Of a DNA stretch of 64,000 nucleotides, positions 11,530 through 22,014 are shown in pieces; the first letter of the stretch is position 1, and every line of letters begins with the position of its first letter. A program made the position numbers and the translations under genes. Source of the DNA: Liopterus haemorrhoidalis (lineage: Eukaryota; Arthropoda; Insecta; Coleoptera; Dytiscidae); NCBI GenBank assembly GCA_963971575.1, contig OZ020611.1:1674001-1738000 (forward strand). Reading direction: 5' to 3'. The notes beneath the pieces are model-generated. The model searched no databases. It saw only the letters and a program-made list of their open reading frames with translations, and was not told where the DNA came from.

Positions 11530-12584
11530 TTAATCCATTAATGGCCAAGCTATTAAGAAAAAATATTTTTCACAAAACTTGTAATGCAAATTAATTAAAA
11601 TACATCAACTTAGACAATTATTGCATTTTGAAAAAATATATATGCTTAACTCTACAGGAATATAAGGATGCGTATACGCACCCTTGGCTAATAACAATAG
11701 CAAATATAAGTAAACATGTAATAAGCAAATTATTTTATTTATGAATGAATGGAAAATGAACTTACTTGGAATGAAACATTTCAAAACACTCTGGGCACAG
11801 CTGTACTTTACATTTTATATATAAATAAATGGAGTTGCTCTTACACAAACTGCATTTTTTTTTACATTCGTTTCATGCCTCTTATCTGATGACCAATATT
11901 ATCAAATCTGATGACATCTGATAAACTGTTTTTTGAAGGACGCCCATAGTTTGAATTTGTTGCTTCTCTATCAGTATCTGCATTACTCTGATACTTCATA
12001 AGACCAACTGCTAGTCGTGACCAATTAAGAAATTTTACTATTATTTGACAACTGTACTAATTTTTATTTTCACTATACTTATTCTGTAAATACATATACT
12101 GAACTATGAAAGAACACACAGTAGAAATGAACAATAGGTTAGATGGCTAAGACAAGATGAGACTTGTCGATGGTGAATCACGCCTGTACATTTCACTGAT
12201 TTGGCCAAAGGTGCGTATACGCACCCCAGAAATTTGAACGATATACACAGCAACATGACAGATAAAATTTATATTTTTTCAAAATAGGATAATTCATAAC
12301 AATGTTTCCATACGGTTTGACTATATATATATATTTTTTATATTACCAACAAGTGTATAGAAAATACCTGCTTTTATAAATCAGTAAAATCTTCAAAAAT
12401 TGACCAATTTCAAAATATTTAAAAAAATATACTCATTAAATAAACTGCGAAATAAAATATTCACGAAGCTATTGTATCCTAGTAATGTTTGTACAATAAT
12501 TATGCAATAAAAATAAAACAAATGCTTTCCTTAAAAAAAAATCTGAAAGGTTGCGATACGAACCTTTGACCATTAATGGGTTAA
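11530..12584 (-). mobile_element. piggyBac-type element remnant
   Basis: The ends are TTAA followed by TCCATTAATGGCCAA on the left (11530) and CTTTGACCATTAATGGG followed by TTAA on the right (12584). The TTAA duplication and the CCCATTAATGG inverted ends are piggyBac features. On the minus strand, 11754-12040 encodes the C-terminal part of a piggyBac transposase, including a cysteine-rich segment (C-x2-C, then LCPECF and FH). A frameshift or stop breaks it, and the catalytic domain is missing. An inner inverted pair GTGCGTATACGCAC lies near 11672 and 12211. Confidence 0.75.
11754..12040 (-). pseudogene. piggyBac transposase C-terminal remnant
   Basis: The minus-strand translation gives WSRLAVGLMKYQSN, then a NYGRPSKNSLSD segment, and, one frame away, a zinc-binding tail with CSLCKSN, then KVQLCPECFEMFH. 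This order (basic linker, then C-C-C-C-x-C-H finger) is that of the piggyBac C-terminal domain. A stop after RGMKRM separates the two parts. Confidence 0.7.
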
Positions 12585-12795
12585 ACTCTGTGATTGAATA
12601 TTGAGCTAAATACAAGGGATCTTTCCTGAATTCTGGGAATTGTGCTATAATTAAATTACGCAGAACTTATAGACAATGTTACTGGTGCCAGACAAGTCTT
12701 GACATGTTTATGCAACTATCTAATGCAATATTGTTCAGTCTGATTTAGGTGTTCGACTGATATAGACGCGTTTTCAAAGCACTGTTTTTGTAACC

Positions 12796-13185
12796 ATGGA
12801 AGACGCAGCAAAATCTCAAAGAGCAATAATTTTCTTTTTGTGAAAAGAAGGTGTGAAAACATCAGAAATTATTCAGCGTCTTTGGTGAGTCTGCAGAATC
12901 TAAAAGTACTGTTTATCGGTGGATCGATCGATTCACCGATTTTAAAACCGGTAGAACGTCACTAGAAGACGATCCACGCAGTAGGCGCCCAAGCACGTCG
13001 GTAAATGAAAGAAATATTACTGCCGTCGAAGACCTACTGAAAGAGGACAGGTGAATGACTATTCGTCAAATTAGTGTGCGTCTAGGGATAGGTACACGAT
13101 AAGTTCATGACATCTTGCATGATTGTTTGGGCGTTAGCAAGGTTTCGCCGCGCTGGGTGCCAAGGCTGTTGGGACCAGAACAATT
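12796..13185 (+). pseudogene. mariner transposase N-terminal fragment
   Basis: From ATG 12796 the translation reads MEDAAKSQRAIIFFL, then a stop, then KEGVKTSEIIQRL. After frame changes it continues KSTVYRWIDRFTDFKTGRTS, DDPRSRRPSTSV and later VHDILHDCLGVSKVSPRWVP. This is the two helix-turn-helix DNA-binding part of a mariner transposase followed by the linker with a WVP motif. Several frameshifts and stops are present, and the catalytic domain is absent. Confidence 0.75.
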
Positions 13186-13500
13186 TCAAAGTTCTTTGAG
13201 GACGGCTTAAAAAAATTAGTTTATCTTTGGGATAAATGTATTCAGTTAAATGGAGATTATGTTGAAAAACTACATTGTAATATTGACGAAAATTAACAAA
13301 ATAATAAAAATTATAGTTAAATTCCCAGAACTTTGGAAACATCCCTCGTAAATAAAATTACAACAGACAAGTTTACATTTACACTGCAAATAATAGTCTA
13401 CATAAAATGTATTTCTGAGTGTATCTATTATGTTTTGAATGGTCTATTTAATGATGCAATAATAAACTTGTTACGTACTACCATTCGATTCTTTCAGACC

Positions 13501-13646
13501 AATTCTGTAACTCTGTTACTATGATTATAGTAACTAAATATGTCACTATGAGCAAGGTCAGTTACTATCATGAATGAAAGTCATTATACTTTTTATAATA
13601 TTTTATCTTGTAGTAACGTTACTACACAGAAACTTTTTACAGAATT
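13501..13646. mobile_element. Small MITE with ATTCTGTAA ends
   Basis: The ends are inverted: AATTCTGTAA at 13501 and TTACAGAATT at 13646. The inside holds TAGTAACGTTACTAC, which recurs with a similar ATTCTGTAA context at 31189-31300. No coding potential. Confidence 0.5.
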
Positions 13647-14375
13647 GATCTGTTTGGGTAGACTTTTTTCCCAACTTGGTTACACATCGCGTTTTCGAGA
13701 AAAAAGGGATGGACAGGTAGTCTGATACACACTGTATAACAAAAACATTACGAAGTGCGGGCACGTCAGCTAGTACAATGTCTTGTCTGGATAGGATGGT
13801 TTAGGTGCTAATAGCCACATATACCTACTGTAAACAAACATTCATAGTACCTACACTACACTATTGGATTAATTTTTGAACTGAAACGAATGTGGATAAT
13901 TGAATTAAAGCGAGCATTAAGCACAGAACATTAAGTAAACAATGAAGTGAAATAGATGAAGGTACAACAACTATGTACACATTCACTACGTGTAAAATAT
14001 AAGTTAGAAACTTAAATAGAAGCTGTGAACAGGTTGGTAGCGGTGTTCGGGAGATGCGAGTTTCATAAACAGCAACGAGATAAGTTTTTCAGTGAACGAC
14101 CACTTTGTGAATTATTCCAACTTATGACTGGTTACGTACCGTATCGTCTGTCCCCTTTATATCCCTCCTTTATATCTTCTGTACACTGACTGCTTTACAC
14201 CGTCTTATTTAACTTCTTATGAAAGCGTTTAAACAGTCGTTCGCGGTGTTTTACTTTTATTTTTGTAATTTTGTAACAAATTAAACGTTTATGAAGAGTT
14301 TACGAGTGTCACAGTAAACTTTCTTTATATTCAGTACATGCCTGCGCATTTCTTAGGACAAGATTTTTTAGTATT
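13647..14375. other. Intergenic stretch, possible old LTR-like sequence
   Basis: No gene was recognised. The stretch 13770-14340 has TATA-like words (CCTTTATATC near 14154 and 14167) and a GTAACAAATTAAACG region, which could be part of an old long terminal repeat, but I found no paired ends or target duplication. Confidence 0.3.
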
Positions 14376-14446
14376 TGTTGGTATGACCACCAAAAAAGCC
14401 CTATAGCGTCACTCATGTGTCTGTTTATCTCTTTGTCTGGCTATAA
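14376..14446 (+). repeat. R repeat, 5' fragment
   Basis: GGTATGACCACCAAAAAAGC, then CGTCACTCATGTGTCTGTTT, matches the first 70 bases of family R. The fragment is cut by the tail of a LINE at about 14441. Confidence 0.6.
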
Positions 14447-14495
14447 TAATAATAGTTTATTTATTTAGCTAATGCTAGTAAGATCCATATTACAC
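14423..14495 (+). repeat. Left 73-bp direct repeat flanking a foldback element
   Basis: This segment (end of an R fragment plus the 3' end of a LINE, ending ATCCATATTACAC) recurs with a few changes at 15850-15925, on the other side of the foldback element. The duplicated unit contains a junction between two unrelated repeats, so the duplication happened after they were joined. Confidence 0.75.
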
Positions 14496-14502
14496 GATTC
14501 AC

Positions 14503-15849
14503 GGTAAGTTCATCGAAAATCAATTCATCGAAAATCAATTCATCGAAAATCAATTCATCGAGTATCAATTCATCGAAAATCAATTCATCGAAAATCAATT
14601 CATCGAAAATAAATTCATCGAAAATCAATTCATCGAATGATCAATTCATCGAATGATCAATTCATCGAAAAAAAAATATTTTGTAAATATTTGAGAGGAA
14701 TGCCGAGGGGATCAGAAAGCCAAAAAAGCAGTGGTCAATAAAAGTTGACAGACTACACTTATTAAATAACTATCATACTTGGTCTATTAATAATTTTTAA
14801 ATTTTCCATTCTTAAAATACGCCAGGTAAAAGATACCTGTTGGATTATTTTGAAATCGAACAGGGCTCCTTAGATCAAAAAAACCCGGTTAATGGGATCA
14901 TAAATGTACTTAATACATCCATTCTTAAAGGATTATAAAAATGGTATTTCCCCATCTGTTAAGTCTTAAGGGTTTTGTGTTATGTACATAGTTTTACTAT
15001 TCATATTTACTATACCACACATAATTTGTTCAATATACGGTGATTCTAAACAGGTGGCATTGTTATGTTAGTGTGAGTTTGTTTTGTCATTAAACTAGAT
15101 GACGGGTAGCTCGCTTCGCTCGGCTTCTTCTTACCAAACCCTTACTAACCTAACCTAACCTAAGATAGTGTTTTGACATTAAACTAGAAGATGAGTAGCT
15201 CGCTTCGCTCGGCTTCTTCTAACAAAACCCTTACTAACCTAACCTAACCAAAAATAGTGCTTTGTCCTTAAACTAGAAGATGGGTAACTCGCTTTGCTCG
15301 GTTTTAGACTTTTACTAACTAAACCTAACCTAATTACCTTGTTTTTAGGCGCATAGTACTTTATTTTCCCCCATATTAGCCCAATTAAAATGCGTATCAT
15401 TGTGTATGAATTTATAAAAAATATTTGCGTGCAATTGCCCAAAAAATGTCTTATTAAACCTTAAAAACAACACATTTGTTTCTTTTATTATATAAGTTTT
15501 CTTATTATATTTCCTTATTTATATTCAAACACTATGTCACTTTATTTACCTTTTTTTAAACCATATAAAAAAATTGACGCAATTATTTCTTAGTCTGTCT
15601 ACTTTTATTGACCACTGCTCTTTTGACTTTCCGATCCCCTCGGCATTCCTTTCAAATATTTACAAAATATTTTTTTTCGATGAATTGATCATTCGATGAA
15701 TTGATCATTCGATGAATTGATTTTCGATGAATTGATTTTCGATGAATTGATTTTCGATGAATTGATTTTCGATGAATTGATTTTCGATGAATTGATTTTC
15801 GATCAATTGATATTCGATGAATTGATTTTCGATGAACTCGTCGGTTACC
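14503..15849. mobile_element. Foldback element with 15-bp tandem repeats in its arms
   Basis: Two inverted arms of about 255 bp (14503-14755 and 15591-15849) start with GGTAAGTTCATCG or GGTAACC-x-GAGTTCATCG. They are built from about ten tandem copies of a 15-bp unit, TCATCGAAAATCAAT, followed by a non-repetitive inner part containing GAATGCCGAGGGGATC. The 835-bp centre holds three decayed copies of an about 85-bp repeat with GTAGCTCGCTTCGCTCGGC and CTAACCTAACCTAACC. There is no transposase. The peptide read across the right arm (repeated IFDEL) is only a translation of the tandem unit. Confidence 0.75.
15090..15340 (+). repeat. 85-bp minisatellite with telomere-like CCTAA runs
   Basis: Three tandem units each hold ATTAAACTAGA, a GTAGCTCGCTTCGCTCGGC-type segment, and end with two to three CCTAA units (15147-15166, 15234-15250, 15323-15335). 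CCTAA/TTAGG is the insect telomere unit, but the runs are too short to be a telomere. Confidence 0.65.
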
Positions 15850-15925
15850 GTCTATCTCTCTATCTGGCTATAATAATAATAATAGTTTATTTATTTAGCT
15901 AATGCTAGTAAGATCCATATTACAC
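15850..15925 (+). repeat. Right 76-bp direct repeat flanking the foldback element
   Basis: This matches 14423-14495 with one extra ATA triplet in the TAATAATAATAAT run and a few substitutions, and ends in the same ATCCATATTACAC. On the right it continues into the LINE to which that tail belongs. Confidence 0.75.
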
Positions 15926-16605
15926 TCTTAACATAAATATAAATATAATTACAAGTTATACAAAAATAACAATAACAATAATAATAATAAGGCTTTCAAC
16001 AAATACAATATGAAAAATAATTGAATTAAATTAATTCACAACTTTATACATTACATCACAATTTGATACATTAAATCTGTTTTATACAAAAACTACATAT
16101 CTGGCAGAATATTACACTCAAGTTTTTTTTTTAAATTCTCTAAGATTATTTGCCTTTTTGACTTCCAGACTTAATCCATTAAATTTAACAAAACCTTCAT
16201 CAAAGATAAAGCCCTTCGTGTTCGCTCGTGTTAGTTTCTCAATATATAGTTTATCATTACCTCTTGTATTATAACTATGTACATCAGAAATTTTCCTAAC
16301 ATTCTCATTCAAGTAACTGGGAACTAATTTATTTACAATTTTTTACACAAAACATAGCATATTAATATTAATGTTTTGATTTACATCTAACCAATTCAAA
16401 CATTCAACATATCAGACACTCTTGTGTACATGTTACATTTTAAAATACATCGCATGCCCTTGTTTTGCAATTTTTTTAATTTATCTAACTGCGTTTTATT
16501 GCACATAGACAAAATTGTACCACAATAATTATAGTGAGGCAAAACAATCGAATTATATAATGTTAATTTTGTCCACGTTATATCTACCATTAAAGCATAA
16601 AATAG
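15866..16605 (-). mobile_element. LINE 3' part with degenerate reverse transcriptase C-terminus
   Basis: The minus strand encodes ITWTKLTLYNSIVLPHYNYC, LDKLKKLQNKGMRCIL, then a frame change, and DVHSYNTRGND with a basic end at 16118. These are C-terminal regions of a jockey/CR1-like LINE protein. The 3' UTR ends at a (TTA)n tail near 15866-15885. It is 5'-truncated, with at least one frame break near 16330. Confidence 0.7.
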
Positions 16606-16717
16606 TTACTTTCTTTTTATGACTTTACGTAAAAATCAGCTTCTGTTCAGGGACTTAAATTTTGTAAACAAAAAGAAACAACTTACTTTAAATTGAAATG
16701 GCGCATTTTAAGTTTTT

Positions 16718-16764
16718 AGGGTTTTGTAGGTATGACCAAAAAACCCTTATACCGTCATTTTGTC

Positions 16765-16810
<46 letters not shown>

Positions 16811-17796
16811 TCGGTAAAAATTGTAGCCAAACGGCTAAACCTAGAGAGTTGAAATTTGGCATGCTTATACAACTCTTTGACCCGCACATAGGAAAAATAC
16901 TAAAACATCTAAAAAACATATCCCCCTAAAAATATAAACAAATATGTGCTCATCGAAAAAACAAATATTTTTTTATAATTCTGAGTAGGGTATCAAATGA
17001 AAGCCCTTGGTACGTGGATTAACAATCGAATTTTTATTTTTGCAAAATAAATTATTTTGAAGCGATTTTTGCCAAAATTGTGCAAAAAATTTTTTGTCCC
17101 ACACCCTGTAGCCCAGATGGTTTAAACTAAAAATCTGAAAAAATTCTAAGTAATGTACATTGGTGTGAACCGGAATAGTTCAACAGGAATTTTTGATCAG
17201 ATTATGTTTTTGGAAAAAAAGCATTTTTTGTGTTTTTTTGCTAATAATGTTGACAACTTATAGTTATATAATATGCTAAACAGTAACGTTTTTCTTGGTG
17301 CAGTGGCTAAGATACTTGCGTTCTGTCCAAGAATTCATAATCGAACTCATGTTCGAGTCCTACGTGAGGAGACAATATTATTTTTTATTTTTTTTTTGCA
17401 TTTTTATATTGTTTAAATTATTTTTTCAAAATTTTAATTATATTTTGGCAATTGTTGCATTTAATTTTTAATAGCGTAAATTTAATAACCAGTGGAAATT
17501 GTTGAAATTATAATTTAATTATATATTTGAATGTACACGAAATCAAAGGGGAGGAGCTATGACTAAAAACAACCAATGGAAGCCATAGGCGCAATTTTCA
17601 AAATCTTAATGAACCTTGATATATAAAAAAAAATACTGCACATCTTTAAAAACTTAAATAATGGTAATAGGCATTCGAATTAAAATTCATAAAAAAATAT
17701 TTTGTCATAAAATTTGTTTTGGCATCCCAAATAATCATCATTCACTTACTAAATACCTGCAAAACCCTGAAATGTGTGAAAATTCACACTTCACAT
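16718..17796 (+). repeat. R repeat, copy 2
   Basis: It starts AGGGTTTTGTAGGTAT and has a (GTCT)n tract of about 48 bases at 16764-16811 at the usual position. The internal blocks are conserved, with a tRNA-like cassette at 17288-17368. It ends ATACCTGCAAAACCCTGAAA, a GTGTGAAAATTCACAC palindrome and TTCACAT. Confidence 0.85.
17288..17368 (+). other. tRNA-like Pol III cassette type 2 inside R copy 2
   Basis: A box TGGTGCAGTGG (17296-17306), B box TGTTCGAGTCC (17350-17360) and poly-T soon after. The spacing between the boxes is longer than in the other copies. The sequence is unlike cassette 1 apart from the boxes, while the sequence after it is the shared R right half. Confidence 0.6.
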
Positions 17797-18543
17797 CAAT
17801 TTTTTTAGTATTCTTTAGATAGGGAGATGATAACTGATTTTCAAAATATTTTTAATTTTGAAATATTGTCCCAGGTATTTTCAGTATACCCTCTGTTGAC
17901 CGCCATCACTATTATAGATACCCGCGAAATCCTTAAAGATGTATAAATTCACACTTAACATCAAAATTTTACTGTAGTCATATTCTCTAGAATAACCTAA
18001 ATGAAGTCGACATTTTTCAATTTTTTTGACAATTTTCACGAATTGAAAAATGAATTTTTTATATAATTTTTTTGTGTGCTTATGCCATAGTCGAGTTTGA
18101 TGTAATCCTTCACTGTTGAAACATTTTTTCGTGAATATTTCACGGTCTGAGATTTTTTATTTGCATAAATTAAAGTTAACAAGCCCTTGGTCGGGGATGG
18201 AACAGTTTTCGTCAGCCAGGCCGTGGCTATAATTAAATCGGAGTTTCTTAAAAAAAAGTAAACACAAATCTTAATTGAAAGAGAAGGTGATTGATTTTGC
18301 TTTCATCAATTTTTTTCCTAAGCAAATTTTTGATTTGCATGCTATGCTCATTTTAATTTGTTTGCTATTTTTATCTTCAAAACATGAGATAGACGTGATT
18401 ATTATTTTTTGTTTTAGTACCAAGGTAATGGTTTTTAGTAGTAATGGCTTTTCATACAATACAGGGTGTTCTTTTAATTTGTCTACTATTGCTATCTTGA
18501 GATTTATAAAAGCCATGAGGTCGGTTAAATTAGACGACAATTA
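17797..18543. other. AT-rich stretch with an R 3' fragment
   Basis: Bases 17915-17962 (GATACCCGCGAAATCC followed by TTCACACTTAACAT) are an isolated copy of the R right end. At 18271-18562 both strands happen to be open for about 90 codons with no recognisable protein. I take this as chance in AT-rich DNA. Confidence 0.4.
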
Positions 18544-19851
18544 CACTGGTCAACAAATTTAAACTTTTTTTGCTGACTTAGATCTGATACTTGTTTTTAA
18601 CTAATTTTGGGTTGCTGATTTCAAAAATGTTAACAGTTTCTGGCTATCACGTCAAATTTTTGTTCTATCGTATTTTGACTTTTTTCACCTTTTCACGTTC
18701 TGATATATGGTACGTCTACTTTAATTTCAGCATACGAAACAATTAAAAATGTGATGGAACTAATTAAATATAACGAACATAACTGGATCATCTGTGTAGA
18801 TCTTAAAATGGTAAACTTTTTACTTGGCCAACAAGGTGGATTCACAAAATATCCATTTTTTTGTGTTTGTGGGACAGCAGAGCGAAAGATAAGCATTGGA
18901 TAAAAATTGGCCGGTGAGAATAGATTTAAATGTTGGAGACCCAAACATAATGCACGAACCTTTGGTGGAGCGAACAAAAATCATTTACCCCCATCTTTAT
19001 ATTAAACTGGGTCTAATGAAGCAGTTTGTAAAAGTGTTGAACCAAGATGGTGACTGTTTCAAATATATATCTGAAACATTTCAAAGTCTCAGTAATGAGA
19101 AGCTAAAAGCTGGCATTTTGGCGGATCGTAAATTAGAAAATTAGTGAATGATCCACATTTCACTGTACATATGGATGATATGGAGAAGAATGCATGGCAG
19201 TTTTTCGCGGCGTTTATCAAAAATTTTCTTGGGAATAAAAAAGCCGAAAACTATGTGGATGTCATTGAAAATTTGATTGAAAATTATCTGGGTGCAACAT
19301 GTGCGTGAAACTTCATTTTTTAAACAGTCATCTTGACAAATTTCCTGTCTATCTTGGAGATGTTAGTGATGAACAGGGTGAATGTTTCCATCAGGATTTA
19401 AAAGAGATGGAGAGACGTTATCAAGGAAGGTGGGATACTCACATGATGGCTGACTACTGTTGGAGTATTAAAAGAGACTTATCGGGAATGGTGCACTCCA
19501 GAAAATCTTACAAACGACCAATTAATCCTTAAATTATTTTGTATTTTTATTTTAACACTTCAATGCATTAAAATGTAATTAAAACTGTTCTCATTTTCTT
19601 TCTTTCACTATAAATAAAATTTTAAGAATATTTTCTAATTATTTAGTCCTTATTGTTCGCCAAATTTGTACCAATTACAGTTTCGACGTCTAAAATTAAA
19701 CAATAAATGCATTATTTGGCCGAAAATATATATTTGCTGTAGAGCAAAAATCTGATGTGATACGTAAAAACTGATGAGATATTTGAGTTCAGCAGCACCA
19801 AATTAGTAAGAAACAAGTCTTAGATGTCAGCAAAAATTGTGTTGACCAGTG
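18544..19851 (+). mobile_element. TTA-type DNA transposon with FHQD protein, copy B
   Basis: The best-preserved copy. The left end CACTGGTCAACA and right end TGTTGACCAGTG are perfect inverted repeats, and the homology continues inward for about 70 bases (TTTTTGCTGAC, TTACTAATTT, GCTGCTGA). TTA stands on both sides (18541-18543, 19852-19854). One protein remnant is encoded on the + strand. The element sits directly beside a mariner fragment. The 3-bp TTA duplication and CACTG ends are compatible with CMC-type or PIF/Harbinger-type transposons; I cannot decide. Confidence 0.85.
18719..19532 (+). pseudogene. FHQD-domain transposon protein remnant (copy B)
   Basis: In order: WIICVDLKMVNFLLGQQGG, a frame change, then HWIK-x-NWPVRIDLNVGD, EPLVERTKIIYPHLYIKLGL, GDCFKYISETFQSLSNEKLK, a frame change, DPHFTVHMDDM, another frame change, and HSHLDKFPVYLGDVSDEQGE-CFHQD, MERRYQGRWDTHMMADYCW, ending at TAA 19530. 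Acidic residues in VDLK, in the central part and in GE-x-FHQD-x4-E could be a nuclease-type active site, but that is inference. The N-terminal part seen in copy D is missing here. Confidence 0.75.
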
Positions 19852-19854
19852 TTA

Positions 19855-20345
19855 TGAGCGTCCAGGCCGTCCAAAAGAGGTCACCACGCCAGAAATGGTC
19901 GATAAAATCCATGGAATGATTATCGACGATGGACGAGTGAATAAAGGCGAGTTAGATAAAGCTGCAGGCATCTCAACCGAACGGGTGCTCAACATTTTGT
20001 ATGAATATTTGGGAATAAGGAAACTCTCTGCCAGATGGGTGCCGCATTTGCTCTCAGTCGATAACAAACGCGATTGTCTGACCATTTCGATGCAATGTTT
20101 GGTGATGTTCAAGTACGATAAGAAGGAATTTTTGCAACGTTTCATAACCGTGGACATGGATCGATCCAGAGACCAAGGAGCAGTCGAAACAGTGGACTGC
20201 TCCTGGCGAATCGAAGCCGAAGAAGGTCAAGGTGGATCTGTCAGCTAACAAAGTCATGGCCACAGTTTTTTGGGATGCGCACGGTATTAATCACATCTAC
20301 ACAAACTGCACTGCACGATATTTGCCGAAAGATCTTCATGCAGCA
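19855..20345 (+). pseudogene. mariner transposase fragment
   Basis: The translation begins ERPGRPKEVTTPEMVDKIHG, continues RKLSARWVPHLL and a TISMQC segment, and reaches FLQRFITVD, where the first catalytic D-E of mariner lies. A small deletion at about 20157 shifts the frame; the next frame gives the expected KVKVDLSANKVMATVFWDAHGI. Both termini are missing. The left edge abuts the target site of copy B. Confidence 0.85.
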
Positions 20346-20418
20346 CGGAGCACACAGAAACATTTTTTCAAATCTTTTAAAACTGCTAGAATATTTCTGA
20401 AACATGATCCCTTGGATG

Positions 20419-22006
20419 TAGGGATGGGAAAAAAGCATCGATGTATCGAAAACATCGATGTTTGCTTTAAAAACATCGATGTATTTACCATCGATGTTCA
20501 GATGGCGATAGTATCGATAAAACATCGATGTCTACTACCGATGTCGATGTTTAAACTTTGAAATTCAGAAACTACTGTTAGAGCGCTGGAATCTTAAAAT
20601 TTTAATTTTTATTAATATTAGTACACAAAATATAAGCGCCATCTATTGTGATATAACAATACTAATAGTGTTAGTTCTTATTCTTTTTAGCAGTTAGCAG
20701 AATAAGTAAAAAATAAGAAGAAACTTCTAATTTTTGCAAACAATGCAACGACCAACGACGCCAACAAACTTGTTGCTTTTTGAGTCTTGTTGACACTATC
20801 CCAGTTGTTATTCCTCCAATCCCTGGAATTACCGTATTGGGATATACAGTCTGTTTCAAACGCTTAGGCGGAACTAAACGGGAATTTCGTTCTTTTAGGT
20901 TGTCACGACAAGGGACCTTGCTTGGGTTATTTCATTTTTAACGTTGGAATGTCAAAATTTAAAATTACAACAATGAAACCATGGAAACGTATGACCTATG
21001 TCAAAATTAAATTATTTTTTTTATATATTTTAATGACAAAAAAATAAATAAATGGGAAATTTGTATTAAGAATGACACAAAAAATCAAAATATAAAGAAA
21101 ATGACATTTTAAAATGATATTAACCTTAACCAAAAAATGTTTATTGTAAGTATGATTTACAAAGCTTAAACAAAACGGCCGAAAAGCACGATTTAACCGA
21201 TGAAAGTAACTAAATTGCAAAATCTAGTTCCGCCTAAGCGTTTGAAACAGACTGTATAATTATAATTTACTTATTAATAAAACTATTATTAGGATTATTA
21301 TATTGCAATGTTAGAGTAAAATTAATATTAGGATAGCTATGTTAGTGTTATTGAGAATAAACATTACCTATAGAGGCGCTGTTGTCGCTTACGAAATGGC
21401 GATTGGAATAGGATTTTTTGACATTTGCCATTTGATACACAACAATTCACATTGTTTTTTTTCTGTTGCGATTTTAAAGACATTTTATTAAAGTTTGCTT
21501 CACTTTAACACACACAAACAATGCAATTAAATGAGCCACATCCAACAAAATCCTATTCCGTTAAGTTCCAAAATATTCCGCTAGGCGTCACTTCAGTTAT
21601 TATCAGTTCTCAATAAAAAATGTAATATGTATTTCAACTTAATACAAAAAAAATGTGTATGACAGTATGTTATTTTTATGTTAAATAATATAAAATTAAC
21701 ATTAAGATTACTATATTAGTATTATAATAAAGTGGCGAAAGAAGGGATGACATTTACTCAGCAGATGAAGTTAAAAATAACCTTATCTGTCAGATAGTTA
21801 CCTGGAACTTTATCTGAGGGTGGAAAAACCTGGCCTAAATAAAACATATATAATATAAATAAATATCTTTTTTTAATATTAATAAAACATCGATGTATCG
21901 GAAACATCGATGTTTTTCCTTCGATGTTTTTTCAACACCGATAGTAAGGCGTCGATGTTAACATTGATGTTAAACATCGATGTTTTGCCTTCAATGTACA
22001 ACCCTA
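20419..22006. mobile_element. hAT-type element with CATCGATGT subterminal repeats
   Basis: CTTGGATG occurs immediately before (20411-20418) and after (22007-22014), a perfect 8-bp target duplication. The ends are TAGGGATGGG and, inverted, TAGGGTTGTA. Next to each end the 9-mer CATCGATGT or close variants occur many times (20434-20560 and 21886-21990), probably transposase-binding repeats. No transposase frame is visible, so it is non-autonomous. A Tc1/mariner-type MITE is nested at 20847-21254. Confidence 0.85.
20847..21254. mobile_element. Nested Tc1/mariner-type MITE
   Basis: The perfect inverted ends begin CAGTCTGTTTCAAACGCTTA and run for 29 bases, with TA on both sides (20845-20846, 21255-21256). 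408 bp, no coding capacity. The TA target site places it in the Tc1/mariner group. It inserted into the hAT element, so it is the younger of the two. Confidence 0.85.
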
Positions 22007-22014
22007 CTTGGATG

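Noticed and set aside
13735..14360. Solo LTR
   Set aside because: TATA-like words and composition suggest one, but no TG...CA ends with a target duplication could be fixed, unlike at 27594-28254.
14509..14668. CRISPR-like look of regular 15-bp repeats
   Set aside because: The units are directly adjacent, without unique spacers, and the genome is eukaryotic. It is a minisatellite.
15717..15902. 61-codon frame encoding repeated IFDEL units
   Set aside because: It is the translation of the 15-bp tandem repeats of the right foldback arm; a 15-bp unit without a stop stays open whatever its function.
18271..18562. Open frames of about 90 codons on both strands
   Set aside because: Mirror-image openness in AT-rich DNA, no similarity, no splice or start context; coding on both strands is very unlikely.
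20996..21220. 74-codon hydrophobic frame on the minus strand
   Set aside because: It lies in the centre of the 408-bp MITE, is AT-driven (F, I, L, N, K rich) and has no recognisable domain.
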